Assembly (NCBI RefSeq): GCF_007565055.1
Contig: NC_044561.1
Span: forward strand, 33,909,872-33,973,871
Reading direction: 5' to 3'
DNA: 64,000 nt
Source of the DNA: Rhinopithecus roxellana
Taxonomy: Eukaryota > Chordata > Mammalia > Primates > Cercopithecidae
Each line of letters begins with the position of its first letter. The stretch's first letter is position 1. Below the pieces are notes generated by a model that was given only the letters and a program-made list of their open reading frames with translations, ran no database searches and was not told where the DNA came from. The position numbers and the translations under genes were made by a program. This document shows positions 44,603-55,884 of this stretch, piece after piece.

Positions 44603-44908
44603 TTTTTTTTTTTTTTTTTTTTTTTTTGAGGCGGAGTCTTGCTCTGTCGCCCAGGCTGGAGTGCAGTGGCCGGAATTCAGCACACTGCAAGCTCCGCCTC
44701 CCGGGTTCCGCCATTCTCCTGCCTCAGCCTCCGGAGTAGCTGGGACTACAGGCGCCCGCCACCTCGCCCGGCTAGTTTTTTGTATTTTTTAGTAGAGACG
44801 GGGTTTCACCGTGTTAGCCAGGATGGTCTCGATCTCCTGACCTCGTGATCCGCCCGTCTCGGCCTCCCAAAGTGCTGGGATTACAGGCTTGAGCCACCGC
44901 GCCCGGCC
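44603..44908 (-). mobile_element. Young AluYR-type Alu with exact target duplication
   Basis: Antisense Alu with about 26 T, CTTGAGCCACCGCGCCCGG, CGCCCGGCTAGTTTTTTG and GCAGTGGCCGGAATTCAGC. The target repeat TATCCTGTCTACTTCT is exact at 44587-44602 and 44909-44924. It has near-complete CpG retention and is one of the most recent insertions in the window. Confidence 0.97.
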
Positions 44909-44925
44909 TATCCTGTCTACTTCTA

Positions 44926-45340
44926 AGCTCTTCCCTTTTTCCCACCTGTAGATAACCACTTTTCTTATTTTCTTTTTTTTTAATGTTTCTTTATGAAATT
45001 ACAAGAAAATCAATATATTTATTTTTAATTTTTCCCTTTTACACAAAAAATGGCTTGTTATATTTACTATTCTGCATTTTGGTTTATTCACTTAACAATA
45101 TACCCTGGATATAATGCTATGAGGGAGCATTGCCATGTTTTTCTTTAGCTACATATTATTCAACAATAATAATAATTTCATTACTAATGCATACTTCCAG
45201 TATTTCATGTTATAAACAATTTCATAATGTTATATGGAAAATATGGATATCTATAGGATAGATTTCCAGAAGCAAAAATGCTGTCAATCATAATTAATGA
45301 TTTTTTGCATTGAAAATTTTTATATTAATGTAGTTAAAGT
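44926..45340 (-). mobile_element. Old L1M 3' region, antisense
   Basis: GGTTTATTCACTTAACAATATA, CATATTATTCAACAATAATA and AGGATAGATTTCCAGAAGC follow the complement order of an old L1M 3' region. The stretch continues from 44.5 kb across the Alu. Confidence 0.6.
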
Positions 45341-46269
45341 TAATTTATCTGCTGCCCTGGATTTTAAAACAATTTAAAAAGCCTCATTCACTCTGAGGTT
45401 ATAAAGGAATTACCTCATGAATTTTCAGAAGTTTTATTTTTGTTTAAATATTTAAGTATTTGTTTAATTTGCAACTTATTTAGATATAAGTAATAGTGTG
45501 TGAATAACTTTGTATTTTCTATTCTGTTTTGTGTGGTATTTTAAAGGATTTTGTTGCGGTATTTAATGTAGAACAGTGTTGAAAGTGACTAGTACTAGTT
45601 ATCACTTGTTTCGTTGTTGAACTTAAGGAAATGTTTTTAACATATCACCATGACGTGTGATATGTGCTAAATGATATATCATAGGTACGGTTTTCAGGTT
45701 GAGGATGTTGTCTTTTATTTCTAATTTTGTTTTGTTTTATTTTTAAGCATGACTTGATACTGATTTTATAAAACACTTAAACACTTTCTCTGCATTTACT
45801 AAAGTAATCATATGTGTTTGAAGTCAATTTCAGGTTTTTTATTATATGTATTTCATCAGAAGAATATTTTAATTGAGTGGTTGAAAAGTGATGAACTAAT
45901 TGTATTAATTAGTTCATTTAAGAGGGATAAATTAATGAACTAATTAAATTAGATAACTGTTAAATTTTAGGAAAAAAAGGAATGTAAGCTGGAAGAAAGA
46001 TAAAAGAAAGAAGCAGAAGAATAGTCACCCATTATACAACAGAAAAAATCAACAATGACAAAAGTATGTTCTTTTTACTATCCTACATATATTAAGAAGT
46101 TTGCAGAAAAAGCAGCTGTAAAAGGCAGATGATAATACAAAATAGAAATTTACAGATAAGGAAAACGGAAGGAGCATAATTTTAATACATGGAATAGTGA
46201 ACAAAAAAGCAATACTTAAAAAAGATTCTTGAAATTCAAAAAAATATGATGGCAAGAATAAAAAAAGTC
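45341..46269. other. Unassigned AT-rich stretch with small palindromes
   Basis: ATGAACTAATT (45891-45901) is inverted at 45907-45917 with a 5-nt loop, and AATGAACTAATT recurs at 45935-45946. I recognise no family. The last 300 bases may belong to the L1M that follows. Confidence 0.5.
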
Positions 46270-46900
46270 AATGAAAGGAATGAGTAATAAAGTCAGATAA
46301 ATTTTCCTTAAGATAAAACATAAATAAAAAGAGATGCAAAATTGTAAAGAAAAGTTAACAAAATTAGATGACCAGTCCAGGGAGTCAAATGTCCAGTTCA
46401 AGATAGGGAGAAGAGAGAAATACTAGAAAACAATACAAGTGAAAGCTTTGGAACTAGAAAACATGAAACTTCAGACTTAAAGAGTCCATCAAAAAGCAAA
46501 GTACAATATAGAAAAGAGTAATCTCACTAAGGTATATTGTGAAATATCAGAACCCTGGAATAAGGTCATATAAAAAGGATGAAAAATTAGGACATAGAAC
46601 TTTCAATAGCAACACGGAAATCAAGAAGTCAAGAGCATGGTGTCTTCACAACTCAGAGAAAAAATATTTCAAACTAAATCTGATATCCAATCAAACCATT
46701 AAGTATAAGTATGAGTTAAAGCCATTTTTAGACAAAAGAATATTCTAAAACATTACTGTGTTTGCTTCCTTTCTCTGCACTCTTTCTCAAAGAGCCCCTG
46801 GAAGATCTGATCCAGCAAAACAAACAAGTAAAACCAAAAAAGAGAGCAACATGAGATCCAGGAAATAAATAATCCTACATAGAAAAGTAGGGAAGGGAAT
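46270..46900 (+). mobile_element. Old L1M (L1MC-L1ME) ORF2 end / 3' region
   Basis: Sense blocks are AATATCAGAACCCTGGAATAAG, TTTCAATAGCAACACGGAAATC, TCCAATCAAACCATTAAGTA, CTCTGCACTCTTTCTCAAAGAG and CATGAGATCCAGGAAATAAAT, in the order of old L1M ORF2 ends. The frame at 46539-46748 is a degenerate ORF2 remnant. Confidence 0.72.
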
Positions 46901-46919
46901 TTCCCAGATGATACATGTA

Positions 46920-47250
46920 CTTATTCCATATCACTGGATATTGAAGTTATTCCCAATTTTTGTCAAACACTAAGAATTCTAGGCTGGGGACCGTGGTTCA
47001 TGCCTATAATCCTAGCATTTTGGGAGGCAAAGGTGGGAGGATTGCTCGAGCCCAGAAATTTGAGACCAGCCTGGGCAACATAGTGAGACTTCATCGCTAA
47101 AACACACAAAAATAAAAAAGAATTCTACTTTAATACATTTTGCATATAATTTTATATAGATTCCTAGAAGCAGAATTATTTGGCCAAAACAGAAATAGTA
47201 TTAACAGTCTTTATATTGTTCAATGGCTTCTCATTATAATTTCCACTTCT
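46920..47250 (-). mobile_element. Old L1M fragment, antisense, with nested Alu monomer
   Basis: ATTGAAGTTATTCCCAATTTT before and ATAGATTCCTAGAAGCAGAATT after the Alu monomer fit the complement of an old L1 3' UTR. The two halves are contiguous once the monomer and its duplication are removed. Confidence 0.6.
46982..47117 (+). mobile_element. Free left Alu monomer (FLAM-like) with exact target duplication
   Basis: GGCTGGGGACCGTGGTTCATG to AGTGAGACTTCATCGC is a single left-arm monomer that ends in its own A-rich tail with no right arm. The direct repeat AAGAATTCTA is exact at 46972-46981 and 47118-47127. It is therefore a complete insertion of a monomer, not a truncated dimer. GCTCGAGCCCAGAAATTTGAG is of the old J/FLAM type. 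Confidence 0.9.
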
Positions 47251-47389
47251 GAGTGGCTAAGGGTTTGTCCACTTCTTCTTAATATTCTGCATGCTCCTGA
47301 AATTGATTGCTTAGTAGAAGATAAACTTTCCAGACAGTGTGGTATAATTTTTCTCTCAGGAAGGTCACAAGAAGGTCTTTTTAAAAAAT

Positions 47390-47890
47390 TTTGATTTGAA
47401 GTACTGGGTACATGTGTAGGTTTGTTATCTCGGTAAACTTTTGTTGTGGGGGTTTATTGAACAGATTATTTCATCACCCAGGTATTAAGCCTAATACCCA
47501 ATAGTAATTTTTTTTTCTGATTCCCTCCCTCCTCCCACCTTCTACGCTCAAGTAGACCCCAGTGTCTGTTATTTCCTTCTTTGTGCCTATGTGTTCTCAT
47601 TATTTAGCTCCCACTTATAAGTGAGAACATGTGGTCTTTGGTTTTCTGTTCCTGCGCCTCTTTGCTACAAATAATGGCCTCCAGCTCCATCCATGTTCCC
47701 GCAAAATACATGATTTTATTTTTTTCTTTCTCCAGTCTGCTGTTGATGGGCATTTAGGTTGATTCCATGTCCCTGCTATTGTGAATAGTGTTACAATGAA
47801 CACACACGTTAGTGTGTCTTTATGGTAGAATGATTTATATACCTTTGGATATACACCCAGTAATTGGATTAAAGAAGCTGTATTTCTAAG
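47390..47890 (-). mobile_element. LINE-1 3' end, antisense
   Basis: AGTACTGGGTACATGTGTAGG, TTTATTGAACAGATTATTTCA, CCCACTTATAAGTGAGAACATG, GCTCCATCCATGTTCCCGC and GATATACACCCAGTAATTGG are the complement of an L1PB/L1MA 3' UTR and ORF2 end. The minus frame at 47615-47926 (103 codons) carries the ORF2 C-terminal remnant (KVYKSFYHKDTLT...TIAGTWNQPKCPS) with several changes. Confidence 0.88.
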
Positions 47891-47897
47891 CAAGAAT

Positions 47898-47928
47898 CTT
47901 TGGGCAAGCCCTTCAGGCTTGCCCAAAG
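47898..47928. repeat. Perfect 13-bp inverted repeat at L1 border
   Basis: CTTTGGGCAAGCC and GGCTTGCCCAAAG flank the loop CTTCA. It sits at the truncation point of the L1 and is GC-richer than its surroundings. Confidence 0.95.
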
Positions 47929-49331
47929 CTCAAGAACAAGGAGAGCCCTCAGTTCCTCCACCATATTTCAGTTCATTTGCCCCTTTCGTATGTTTACAGT
48001 ATCATTGGGAATGCACCCAAATTGCCACCACAAAACGTTAAATGAATTAACGTCAGAAGTGGCTTCAGATTTAGTGGCACATATTTAAATTTAATAATTC
48101 GGGGCTAAAATGGCACGTTAATTCTTCTAAATAAAATTAAATATGGCCCAAAGCCCAATGGACTATAATTTATAAGAGATCTAAGCATCTAGCATCAAAG
48201 CCTGTGACAATTATCAGGACAATTTTCTCTTATGCCTATTTTATTGTCATGTATAGTAGGGCTTGATTGATTGGTTCTGAAAATAAACTCTCTGTCTAGC
48301 TATTTTAAAAAATCTCACCACCTGGCAGCTAGCTACTCTGTTGAGAAGGGCTCAAAACACATCTGTGAATCAGGAATTGTCACAGCAAATAAGCCTTCAA
48401 AGATGGTATAAAGAGAAGGCGGAATAGAGATGTCAAACTGAGAACAGCCTCGGCCTCAATTTTTGGTTGCATCCACTTGAGGTCTTCTCCACATCTCAGG
48501 TCTTGTGCTTTATACTGGGTTTTCTACAACTGTTAATCCTAATGATAATGTCAATGAAGGGAAGCTCCACAGTGAAATGCCCTGAATCCTACAAAGACAG
48601 TTCTGACGGATTACTCATGTGTTCTTCCTTTCACATTTTGGCTACTTCAGGAAAATGTCAAATGAATGGATATAGATGACAAATTACAAAAGAATGTCTG
48701 TATTAGACCAACCCTAACAAATGAAGCAAATTATTGTGAAGTGGTTAAAAGGAAAAAAAAAACTGTCCATATTTATAAATTCATGCTAGCCCAATTCTTT
48801 TTTTTTTTTTTTGGATGAAGCTAATTTTTTTTGATCAGAAATGAAGTATATAAAGTATACTGAAATATTAACAAGATGGAGAAGAACATCTAAAGCTAGC
48901 TATCTTTTATCCATCATAAATATAGATTAAAGTTTAGTGAAAATAACAAACTGAAATTTTCTATGCCCTACTTGTAAGTCCACATAAATAATATCAAGGT
49001 GTATGTCAAAGTTTTGTGTAGAGTTGAGCATAACATCACAAGCTTTTTGACAGTTGTAACTACCTGTAGATTTCGTGAAATGTCACCTATTATTGAAAGG
49101 TGAAGGAGACCATCATCATGTTTTTATATCTCTTACAAACAAGACTTTTTAGCATCTGGTAATGTCTGTGAGGGGGATTGGGGTGGCCTGCTCTTTACCG
49201 CCCAGGTTAGATGGGCACTGACCTCTCTCTTTCATGAGAGGGACCCATGGAGTTGAACTTTTAGAAGACAGAAAAAAAGTTTAGGTATATACAGTTCTTA
49301 TTTTTAATGTTCATTTAAAAGAAAACAAATT
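47929..49331. other. Unassigned; small frame with signal-peptide-like start at 48467
   Basis: No repeat family is recognised apart from a T-run at 48799-48812. The plus frame at 48467-48679 encodes 70 residues with a hydrophobic N-terminal stretch (VLCFILGFLQLLILMIM) followed by a cysteine-bearing tail. TATAAAG lies upstream at 48408-48414. This could be a remnant of a small secreted-protein exon or chance. I do not recognise a family. Confidence 0.35.
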
Positions 49332-49624
49332 GGCTGGGAGCAGTGGCTCACACCTTAATCCCAACACTTGGGGAGGCCAAGGCAGGTTGATCTCTTGAGG
49401 TCGGGAGTTCAAGACTAGCCTATTCAACATGGTGAAAACCCCGTTTCTACTAAAAATACAAAAAATTAACTGGGTGTGGTATGGGTGCCTGTAATCCCAG
49501 CTACCTGGGAGACTGAGACAGGAGAATTGCTTGAACCAGGGAGGCGGAGGTTGCAGTGAGCCAAACTCGAGCCAACACACTCCAGCCTATGTGACAAGAG
49601 TGAGGCTCTGTCTTGAAAAAAAAA
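49332..49624 (+). mobile_element. Full-length Alu (AluS-like)
   Basis: The dimer runs from GGCTGGGAGCAGTGGCTCAC to GAGGCTCTGTCTTG with a short A-tail followed by a (TA) run. It has scattered small deletions (CACCTTAATCCC, GTGGTATGGGTGCC). Confidence 0.92.
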
Positions 49625-51105
49625 GTATATATATATAATAAATTTGTTCTTTTCCACTGTAAAACAAAAGGACATAAAGGGAGTTATTGGGGAAAAGGAG
49701 CACAATAAAAACAACAACAGAGAAAAGGAAGAAAACAGAATAAAAAGGAGAAAAGCAAATATACTACACCTTCAGTTAGCATTGACACAAGCCATAACTA
49801 CACATCCTAGAATCCAAAGTGAAGGGGAAAATGTGACCCCTCATTCTCACCTTACTTGAGAGAAGAAACACATCAGTTCCTCAATCCATACAAAAGCTCT
49901 GGTGTTCCAAATGTTTAGATACATTTTCTTCTGGGACATGAGGTTGGAGATATAGAGCGATGCAATGCACAATGTTCATAAAAGTGGTGTTAATAACGAA
50001 TCCAGTTCCTCAATTTGTTTGGCTTTGATAAAACCCCAAGCTGTACACTAGAATACAGTCCAGGGAAGGTGAATTTATTGCATACTGAGGTGCTGCGATT
50101 GACTTGTGCAGTCATCGTATGATATTTTATTCCAAAGATTACATTTAAATTACTTAGAAGAGTGGCCGTACAGCGTGCCTCCTAAATTACCCTCTGGAAA
50201 TGTCTTTTCTTTTTTACCAGAACTTTGATAGAAGCTTTATGCCAGACTAAGCAGCAGGATGATTTTATCCAAGGCTGGAAAAATAAATATATTCTACTGC
50301 TAATTAGAGACAGCAGCACAAATTCCTTACTGTTGGAGACCAAGCATACACTGTCTGAAATGCCAACACAGGTGAACTGTAGGGGTGCCCAGGGGCACAA
50401 CCAGCCTCTGAGAAAGTAAATTATGTCTCTTCAGCTCTTGTACTTAACACTTGTATGAAGACTCAAAGTTCCTCACCATGGACTGTGATAAACACGGCTT
50501 TATTCTGAAAAAGGTTTACTGCAGCTGTTCCCAGATGCACACCAGGACAGTGGAAATACCTGTCATGCAGCAAACAAGAGCCGAGTTCTAAGAACGTGAT
50601 CCTCCTCGTGTGCCTGCCAAGAGGACTTACTACAAAAGAAATTTTTATGAAACTGACCAAATAAATCTGCTGGAAAGAGTGATTTGATATCAGCTACTTA
50701 AATGAGTACCATTCAATACACATATAAAAGGTCTCTCCAAGACAAATTTTCAAAAATGTTTGGAAACGAAAAGATAGCAAAATCATTGTTTCTTCTGGCC
50801 ATTCCTTTCTTATAATGAACACAGCAAACACGAAAATTCTTTTCCTTATCTCTATTTTAAGAGAATCAAACATCAAATTAATCTACAACTCCTGTCAAGA
50901 AATTAAGATATACAAGGTAAAATAAACAAGGAGAGACAAAGTCCATCCTTGCTTTCGACTGCGGAATTTTACAAAATTTACGGACACACTAATTACACTT
51001 TTTACCTCTTTATTTTCTCTCTCTCTCGTTTTTTTTTCACCAGAGCTCCAATATTTAAAATGTCTTAAAAAGTAAAGTCTTTAAGGAGTCACGAAGAAAG
51101 TGTGC
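49625..51105. other. Unassigned stretch
   Basis: The first 230 bases are A-rich (AACAACAACAGAGAAAAGG) and may be an old L1 tail. No repeat family is named afterwards. Short frames on both strands at 50182-50419 and 50463-50660 have no domain features. A CT-rich tract lies at 51018-51029. Confidence 0.4.
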
Positions 51106-51460
51106 TGTATTAGCGCAGGCTGCCATAACACAATACCAATAGACTGGGTGGCTTGAACAACAGAAATTTTATTTCTCATGGTTCAGGAAGCTGGAAGTCT
51201 GAAATCAAGGTCCAGCAGGGTGGTTTCTGATAAGGGTCTTGCTTGCAGATGGTCACATTCTTGCTGGGTCCTGACAGGAGTTGTGGGGAACTCTCTGGTA
51301 TCTTTTCTTACGAGGGCACTAATCCCATCATGAGGGCTCTCTTCTCCTGACCTCATCAAACTCTTCTGACCTTCCCAAGCCCCATCTCCATATACCGTAA
51401 CAACAGGGATTAGGGCTCCTAAGATAAATTCTGGAGGAGACAAACATTTAGCGCATACCA
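51106..51460 (-). mobile_element. MST-type (ERVL-MaLR) solo LTR, antisense
   Basis: TGTATTAGCGCAGGCTGCCAT, ATAGACTGGGTGGCTTGAAC, GGGCACTAATCCCATCATGAG and CCCCATCTCCATATACCGTA are the complement of an MST LTR in order. It is the same family as 58117-58482, in the opposite orientation. No internal sequence adjoins. The minus frame at 51183-51461 lies inside and is incidental. Confidence 0.85.
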
Positions 51461-51568
51461 AACTGAGATTCCGGAAAGAAGTAACACCAGAGTAAAAACC
51501 AAGTAATGGTAAGCAAAGAAATAGAAGCAGAAGTGACTAGATAGGGAGGAGTATTTAAGAATGCTTCT

Positions 51569-51844
51569 GGCCGGGTGCAGGAGCTCATGTCTGTAATCTC
51601 AGCACTTTGGGAGGCCAAGGTGGGAGGGTCCCTTGAGCCCAAGAGTTCAAGACCAGCCTGGGCAACACAACAAAACCCTGTCTCTACAAAAAATAAAAAA
51701 TTAGCTGGCCATGGTGGCACGTACTTGTGGTCCCAGCTACTCTGGAGGCTGAGGTGGGAGGATCACTTGAGCCAGGGAGTTCCAGGTTGCAGTGAGCTGT
51801 GATGGGTGCCACTCCAGATCCCGTCTCGAAAAAAAAAAAAAAAA
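51569..51844 (+). mobile_element. Old AluJ-type Alu
   Basis: CTTGAGCCCAAGAGTTCAAG and CCAGCCTGGGCAACACAAC indicate AluJ. The right arm has a deletion between CTGTGATGG and GTGCCACTCCAG. The tail is about 16 A. Confidence 0.92.
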
Positions 51845-52650
51845 TTAACAGGAGGATCAATGAATTGGGGCAGCTGGGTCCATTAAGACCATTCTCAGAG
51901 GAGAATAAAATGTACTTCTGGGTACCAAAGAGCCTTTATGTCTGTGCCCCAGGATGTCCTCCTGCTCTTCCTACTTGGTTTGCAGGACGTGAATTGCAGG
52001 GCTGGTTCTATCTTTTGCTGCATATTCTCAGTGCTTGTTCATATTTGTAATGTGAATTTGGTGTTAGTAACACATTATTCCAGAAACATCCTTAAGTATT
52101 TTTGAGCCCGTCTTTGTTTAGTGTCCCCAGCTAGCATGAAGCCTCTTGAGGACAGGAGCTGTGTTGCTTAATTTTTACGTACACATCTTAAGGACTGCAT
52201 TAGCAGCCTACTGCATCCTATAATGCAGAGTTTTTCAATTATTTACCACAATTCTTGCTCTTCTCTCATATTCTTTCTCATAGGAAACCACATTTTTTCC
52301 AGCTTCATCCTCTAAAAATTAATCTTTCTTTTCTTCTCTACAAGTTCTTGTAGCTTTCAACATTTTCTTTGCAAAAGTTATACGTATTTTGCATTTAGAG
52401 TTTTTACATAGCACTTGAGATATTCTTAAATTATGTTTTAAAGAAGATTTTTAGATTTTTTAACCTCAAGGTTTCTTTTTTTTTTTTTTTTAATTCTGGG
52501 AAGCTATAAATGCAATGGCAGGCATTTTATCCTGTCTCTTTAAAGATATATCAGTGTTGAGTCATGAAAAATTAAGATTTTGTCTTTGATTCTGCTGGTA
52601 ATTCTACTTCAGTGCTATAACCAAATGCCATTGGAAAGTGTCAGTCTTAT
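51845..52650. other. Mostly unassigned; possible L2 tail
   Basis: At about 52110-52190, CAGCTAGCATGAAGCCTCTTG followed by AGGACAGGAGCTGTGTTGC resembles the L2 3' block 'gaatgtaagctccttgagggcagggactgtgt'. The rest is AT-rich with a 17-T run near 52476-52492, and no family is named. Confidence 0.4.
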
Positions 52651-53205
52651 CTAGAACTAGAAATACCATTTGACCCAGCCATCCCATTACTGGGTATATA
52701 CCCAAAGGATTATAAATCATGCTGCTATAAAGACACATGCATATGTATGTTTATTGTGGCACTATTCATGATAGCAAAGACTTGGAACCAACCCAAATGT
52801 CCATCAATGATAGACTGGATTAAGAAAATGTGGCACATATACACCATGGAATACTATGCAGCCATAAAAAAGGATGAGTTCATGTCCTTTGTTAGAGACA
52901 TGGATGAAGCTGGAAACCATCATTCTGAGGAAACTATCGCAAGGACCGAAAACCAAACACTGTATATTCTCACTCATAGGTGGGAATTGAATAATGAGAT
53001 CACTTGGACACAGGGTGAGGAACATCACACACTGGGGCCTGTCATGGGGTAGGGGGAGAGGGGAGGGATAGCACTAGGAGATATACCTAATGTAAATGAC
53101 GAGTTAACGGGTGCAGCAAACAACATGGCACATGTAGACATATGTAACAAACCTGCACATTGTGCACATGTACCCTAGAACTTAAAATATAGTAGTAAAA
53201 AAAAA
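52651..53205 (+). mobile_element. 5'-truncated primate LINE-1 with target duplication
   Basis: The element starts in ORF2 (ACCATTTGACCCAGCCATCC, ACTGGGTATATACCCAAAGG) and runs through the whole 3' UTR (GGGGAGAGGGGAGGGATAGC, CATGTACCCTAGAACTTAAA) to a short A-tail. The flanks GAAAGTGTCAGTCT (about 52635-52648) and GAAAGTATCAATCT (53206-53219) are the target duplication. The frame at 52747-53052 holds the ORF2 C-terminus up to FVRDMDE and then is shifted. L1PA-group age is inferred from the good preservation. Confidence 0.93.
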
Positions 53206-53430
53206 GAAAGTATCAATCTCTGACATACTATTCACTTGTGAAGGTGATCATTATGTATCAAAAAAAGATACCCTTCTCATAATCATTAATGTGTATAATA
53301 TATATTTCCTGTGTCCTCTGTAAAGTATGATTGCTTTGAAAGAACCCAAAAGTTTTTTTCTATTTAACAATAAAGCTATGTCACAAAAAATTATAATACT
53401 TAGAATATTTTTGTAACATATTTCTGACTA
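53206..53430. other. Unassigned short spacer
   Basis: AT-rich, and no repeat is recognised. Confidence 0.4.
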
Positions 53431-54200
53431 TAAGTAATATCTTCTCATTATGGAAAACTTGGAAAATATGAAAACTATGTAATTAAAAATAAAAATCACT
53501 TGAAATACAGCTAAAATAGCATTAACATTTTAAGGCATTTTATTTTAAACCTGTCTGTCTGTCTATAAATACACGTCACTTCACACGGCGTAGTCATTTC
53601 TGTGTCTTCATGTTTTGCACAACTTTATATTAATAATGTGCTTTCATATCACTAAAAATATCAAAAGTCCATCTCTAGCAGGTATAACATGCTGTATTGA
53701 TGGCTATTTTGGGGGTAATAGTCTTACTGAATTATATGTATATAAGGATATAAATTATACATATAATTATATGTATATAAGGATATAAATTATACATATA
53801 ATTTATACATATAAATTCATACAAATAATTATATGAAGTATATACATATAATTCACCCATTTAAATTGTATGATTTATGGTTTTTAGCACATTCACAGAG
53901 TTGTGCAACAACCACCACAAAAAATTCTAGAATATTTTCATTACCCCACAAAAAATTCATGCCCTTTAGCCATCACATCCAATCTTTCTGTCCCCCATTC
54001 CTGGGCAGCCACTAAACAACTTTCTGTACAGATTTGCCTTTTCTGGACATTTCACATAAATAGAATCATATATCAAATGTCTCTTGTGACTAGCTTTTTT
54101 CACTTAGTATAATGTTTTCAAGGTTCATCTCTGTTGTGTCACGTATCAGTTCATACTCCATTCCTTTTTACAGTCAAATAATGTTCTATTGTAGTGGTTA
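53431..54200 (-). mobile_element. Old L1M/L1ME 3' region, antisense
   Basis: CACATTCACAGAGTTGTGCAAC, TCTAGAATATTTTCATTACC, TTGCCTTTTCTGGACATTTC, CACTTAGTATAATGTTTTCAAGG and TCAGTTCATACTCCATTCC follow the complement of a common old L1 3' end. The upstream part (ATTAACATTTTAAGGCATTTTA) fits the same element. It contains the tandem duplication at 53731. The frames at 53833-54112 are shadows. Confidence 0.75.
53731..53800. repeat. Exact 35-bp tandem duplication, AT-rich
   Basis: The unit ATTATATGTATATAAGGATA... at 53731-53765 is repeated without mismatch at 53766-53800, followed by further partial ATTTATACATATA units to about 53850. Confidence 0.95.
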
Positions 54201-55884
54201 CATTTTTAAGGTAAGTCTTTATAAAGTAAGGATGTTGATTCTAGTCTTGTCAAACTTTGGCATAATTGGTTTATACAGTACGACATAGAAAATAAGATCC
54301 TTTTTAAAAATTTTCAAGTCAAATATATTGTGTTTTTCCTATTCTCAGATTTCCTTTAATCCCCATTCATTCTATAAGTATTTATTAACAGGTGCCAATA
54401 TACCAGGCTTTGCAAATGCAAAGTGAATGAAATCAACACAATTCTTGCTGTTATCACCTATAAGGAACCCAATGTTAACAAATAACTAAAAAAAGAAAGA
54501 TAGAATTAAAATTAAGAATTGAGATAAGAACTGTCAATGTCCTCTAGTCAGAGTCTACTAGAAATAAGCTGGTAGTCAAACAAAGGTGAGTCTAATTGCT
54601 TCTTGCTGTGAGGAAGAACACACAGTGAGCCGTGAGGCGTCTCTGTATTGAGGGTGGTAGTGGGAGGTTAGAGAACAGGAACTTATGTTAGATGATTTTG
54701 TAGAAGATTGAGGACACGTGGCTTTACTCTGAATTAAGTGCTGTCAAAGTAAGGGCTGTTCTATGTTTGAGGTGTATTAATTATTTTTATATAAAGGAAG
54801 GAGAAATAAACTAGAGCCACACTAGAATTGGTCAGGAAGTACTAGTTACTCGTATTAGCTAAGGGAGAGGGATGTCTGATTATTTCTTAGTTTGCACTGT
54901 GTTCTTGATTTTGGCTGTGCTCAATCAGACATAAATATGGAATGGTTTGTTTTTGTCTTGCACTATTGTAGGCAGAGTGGCCTTGCCTGGTGCAGTGTTA
55001 TGTGACATTTTTTATGTTCAGCGGAACACCACGGCCTGATGGTTAGAGCCAGGCTGGCTCAGCTGATAGCCATCAAGAGTACTTTTGTCTCTCTCAATAC
55101 CCTCTTTTGGCCAAGAGTAGAGACAATCACTGTGAAGAATATGTATGTACAATATCCAGGTCATTAGCATCCCCATAATTTTTCCAATCGAGTTCTTCTA
55201 GAGAAAATTGGAGTTGGATTTGGGTTAGTCCTTTTTGCTCCTTTTGTTAGAGAAGAAATTGTTGAATCGTCTGATGTGACAGTGGTCATGCAATAGCACT
55301 TAAGACGCTGGAAATCATCCCCTGGCTAAATGTAACTCAGGCAATCACCGGGTAAAAAAAAAAGTAGTTATTAGTTCTTGAAAGAGTACCTCAAGACAAG
55401 AGTCTAAATTACCAAGGTGAAAATATATCTCAACATTCATCTTGGTTCTTTCCAGAGATCTGGTTAGCTTTTCCCCTCAGTCATGAATTTTTTTCCTTGA
55501 ACTATCATATGCAATATTTATTCAGGCATAGTCAGATGTGTTTATTATAAACTGCCCTGTAGCTAGCTAAAAGGAAATAAAACACTCTGCAATTGACCAT
55601 GACAACCCTGGCTAATGAATTTAAACTGTTTTGTTGCAGAAGTTGTGTTCTTATAAACAAGCAGTGATTTAAAGGGGTATAGAAGTCACTGGGAATACAA
55701 GCACTGAACATCTCGATAGAAATGAGCTGATGATTTGTTTCTTAAAATAAGAAATATTTTAGAGTCGAGTTAAATAGCAGTTGCAAAGTTGGCTGGAAAA
55801 TCTCTAAAGAGAACAAACTGAATATTTCAGCAGTGATAACCCTGATATTTGCCCTCATTCCTGATGGGTTAGGTTTTGCTGGTA
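54201..55884. other. Mostly unassigned; ancient repeat trace near 54.4 kb
   Basis: At 54362-54480, CATTCATTCTATAAGTATTTATT followed by CCAATATACCAGGCTTTGCAAA resembles a widespread old mammalian repeat also hinted at 60145-60250; I cannot name its family. An imperfect stem GATGGTTAGAGCCAG / CTGGCTC...AGCCATC occurs at about 55039-55075. No exon is recognised. Confidence 0.4.

Noticed and set aside
47615..47926. 103-codon minus frame as a gene
   Set aside because: Its core is an L1 ORF2 C-terminal remnant in an antisense L1 3' end; the first residues come from the adjacent inverted repeat.
55030..55080. Possible tRNA or structured RNA around the stem GATGGTTAGAGCCAG / AGCCATC
   Set aside because: There is no A-box/B-box pair and no cloverleaf; the stem is short and imperfect.
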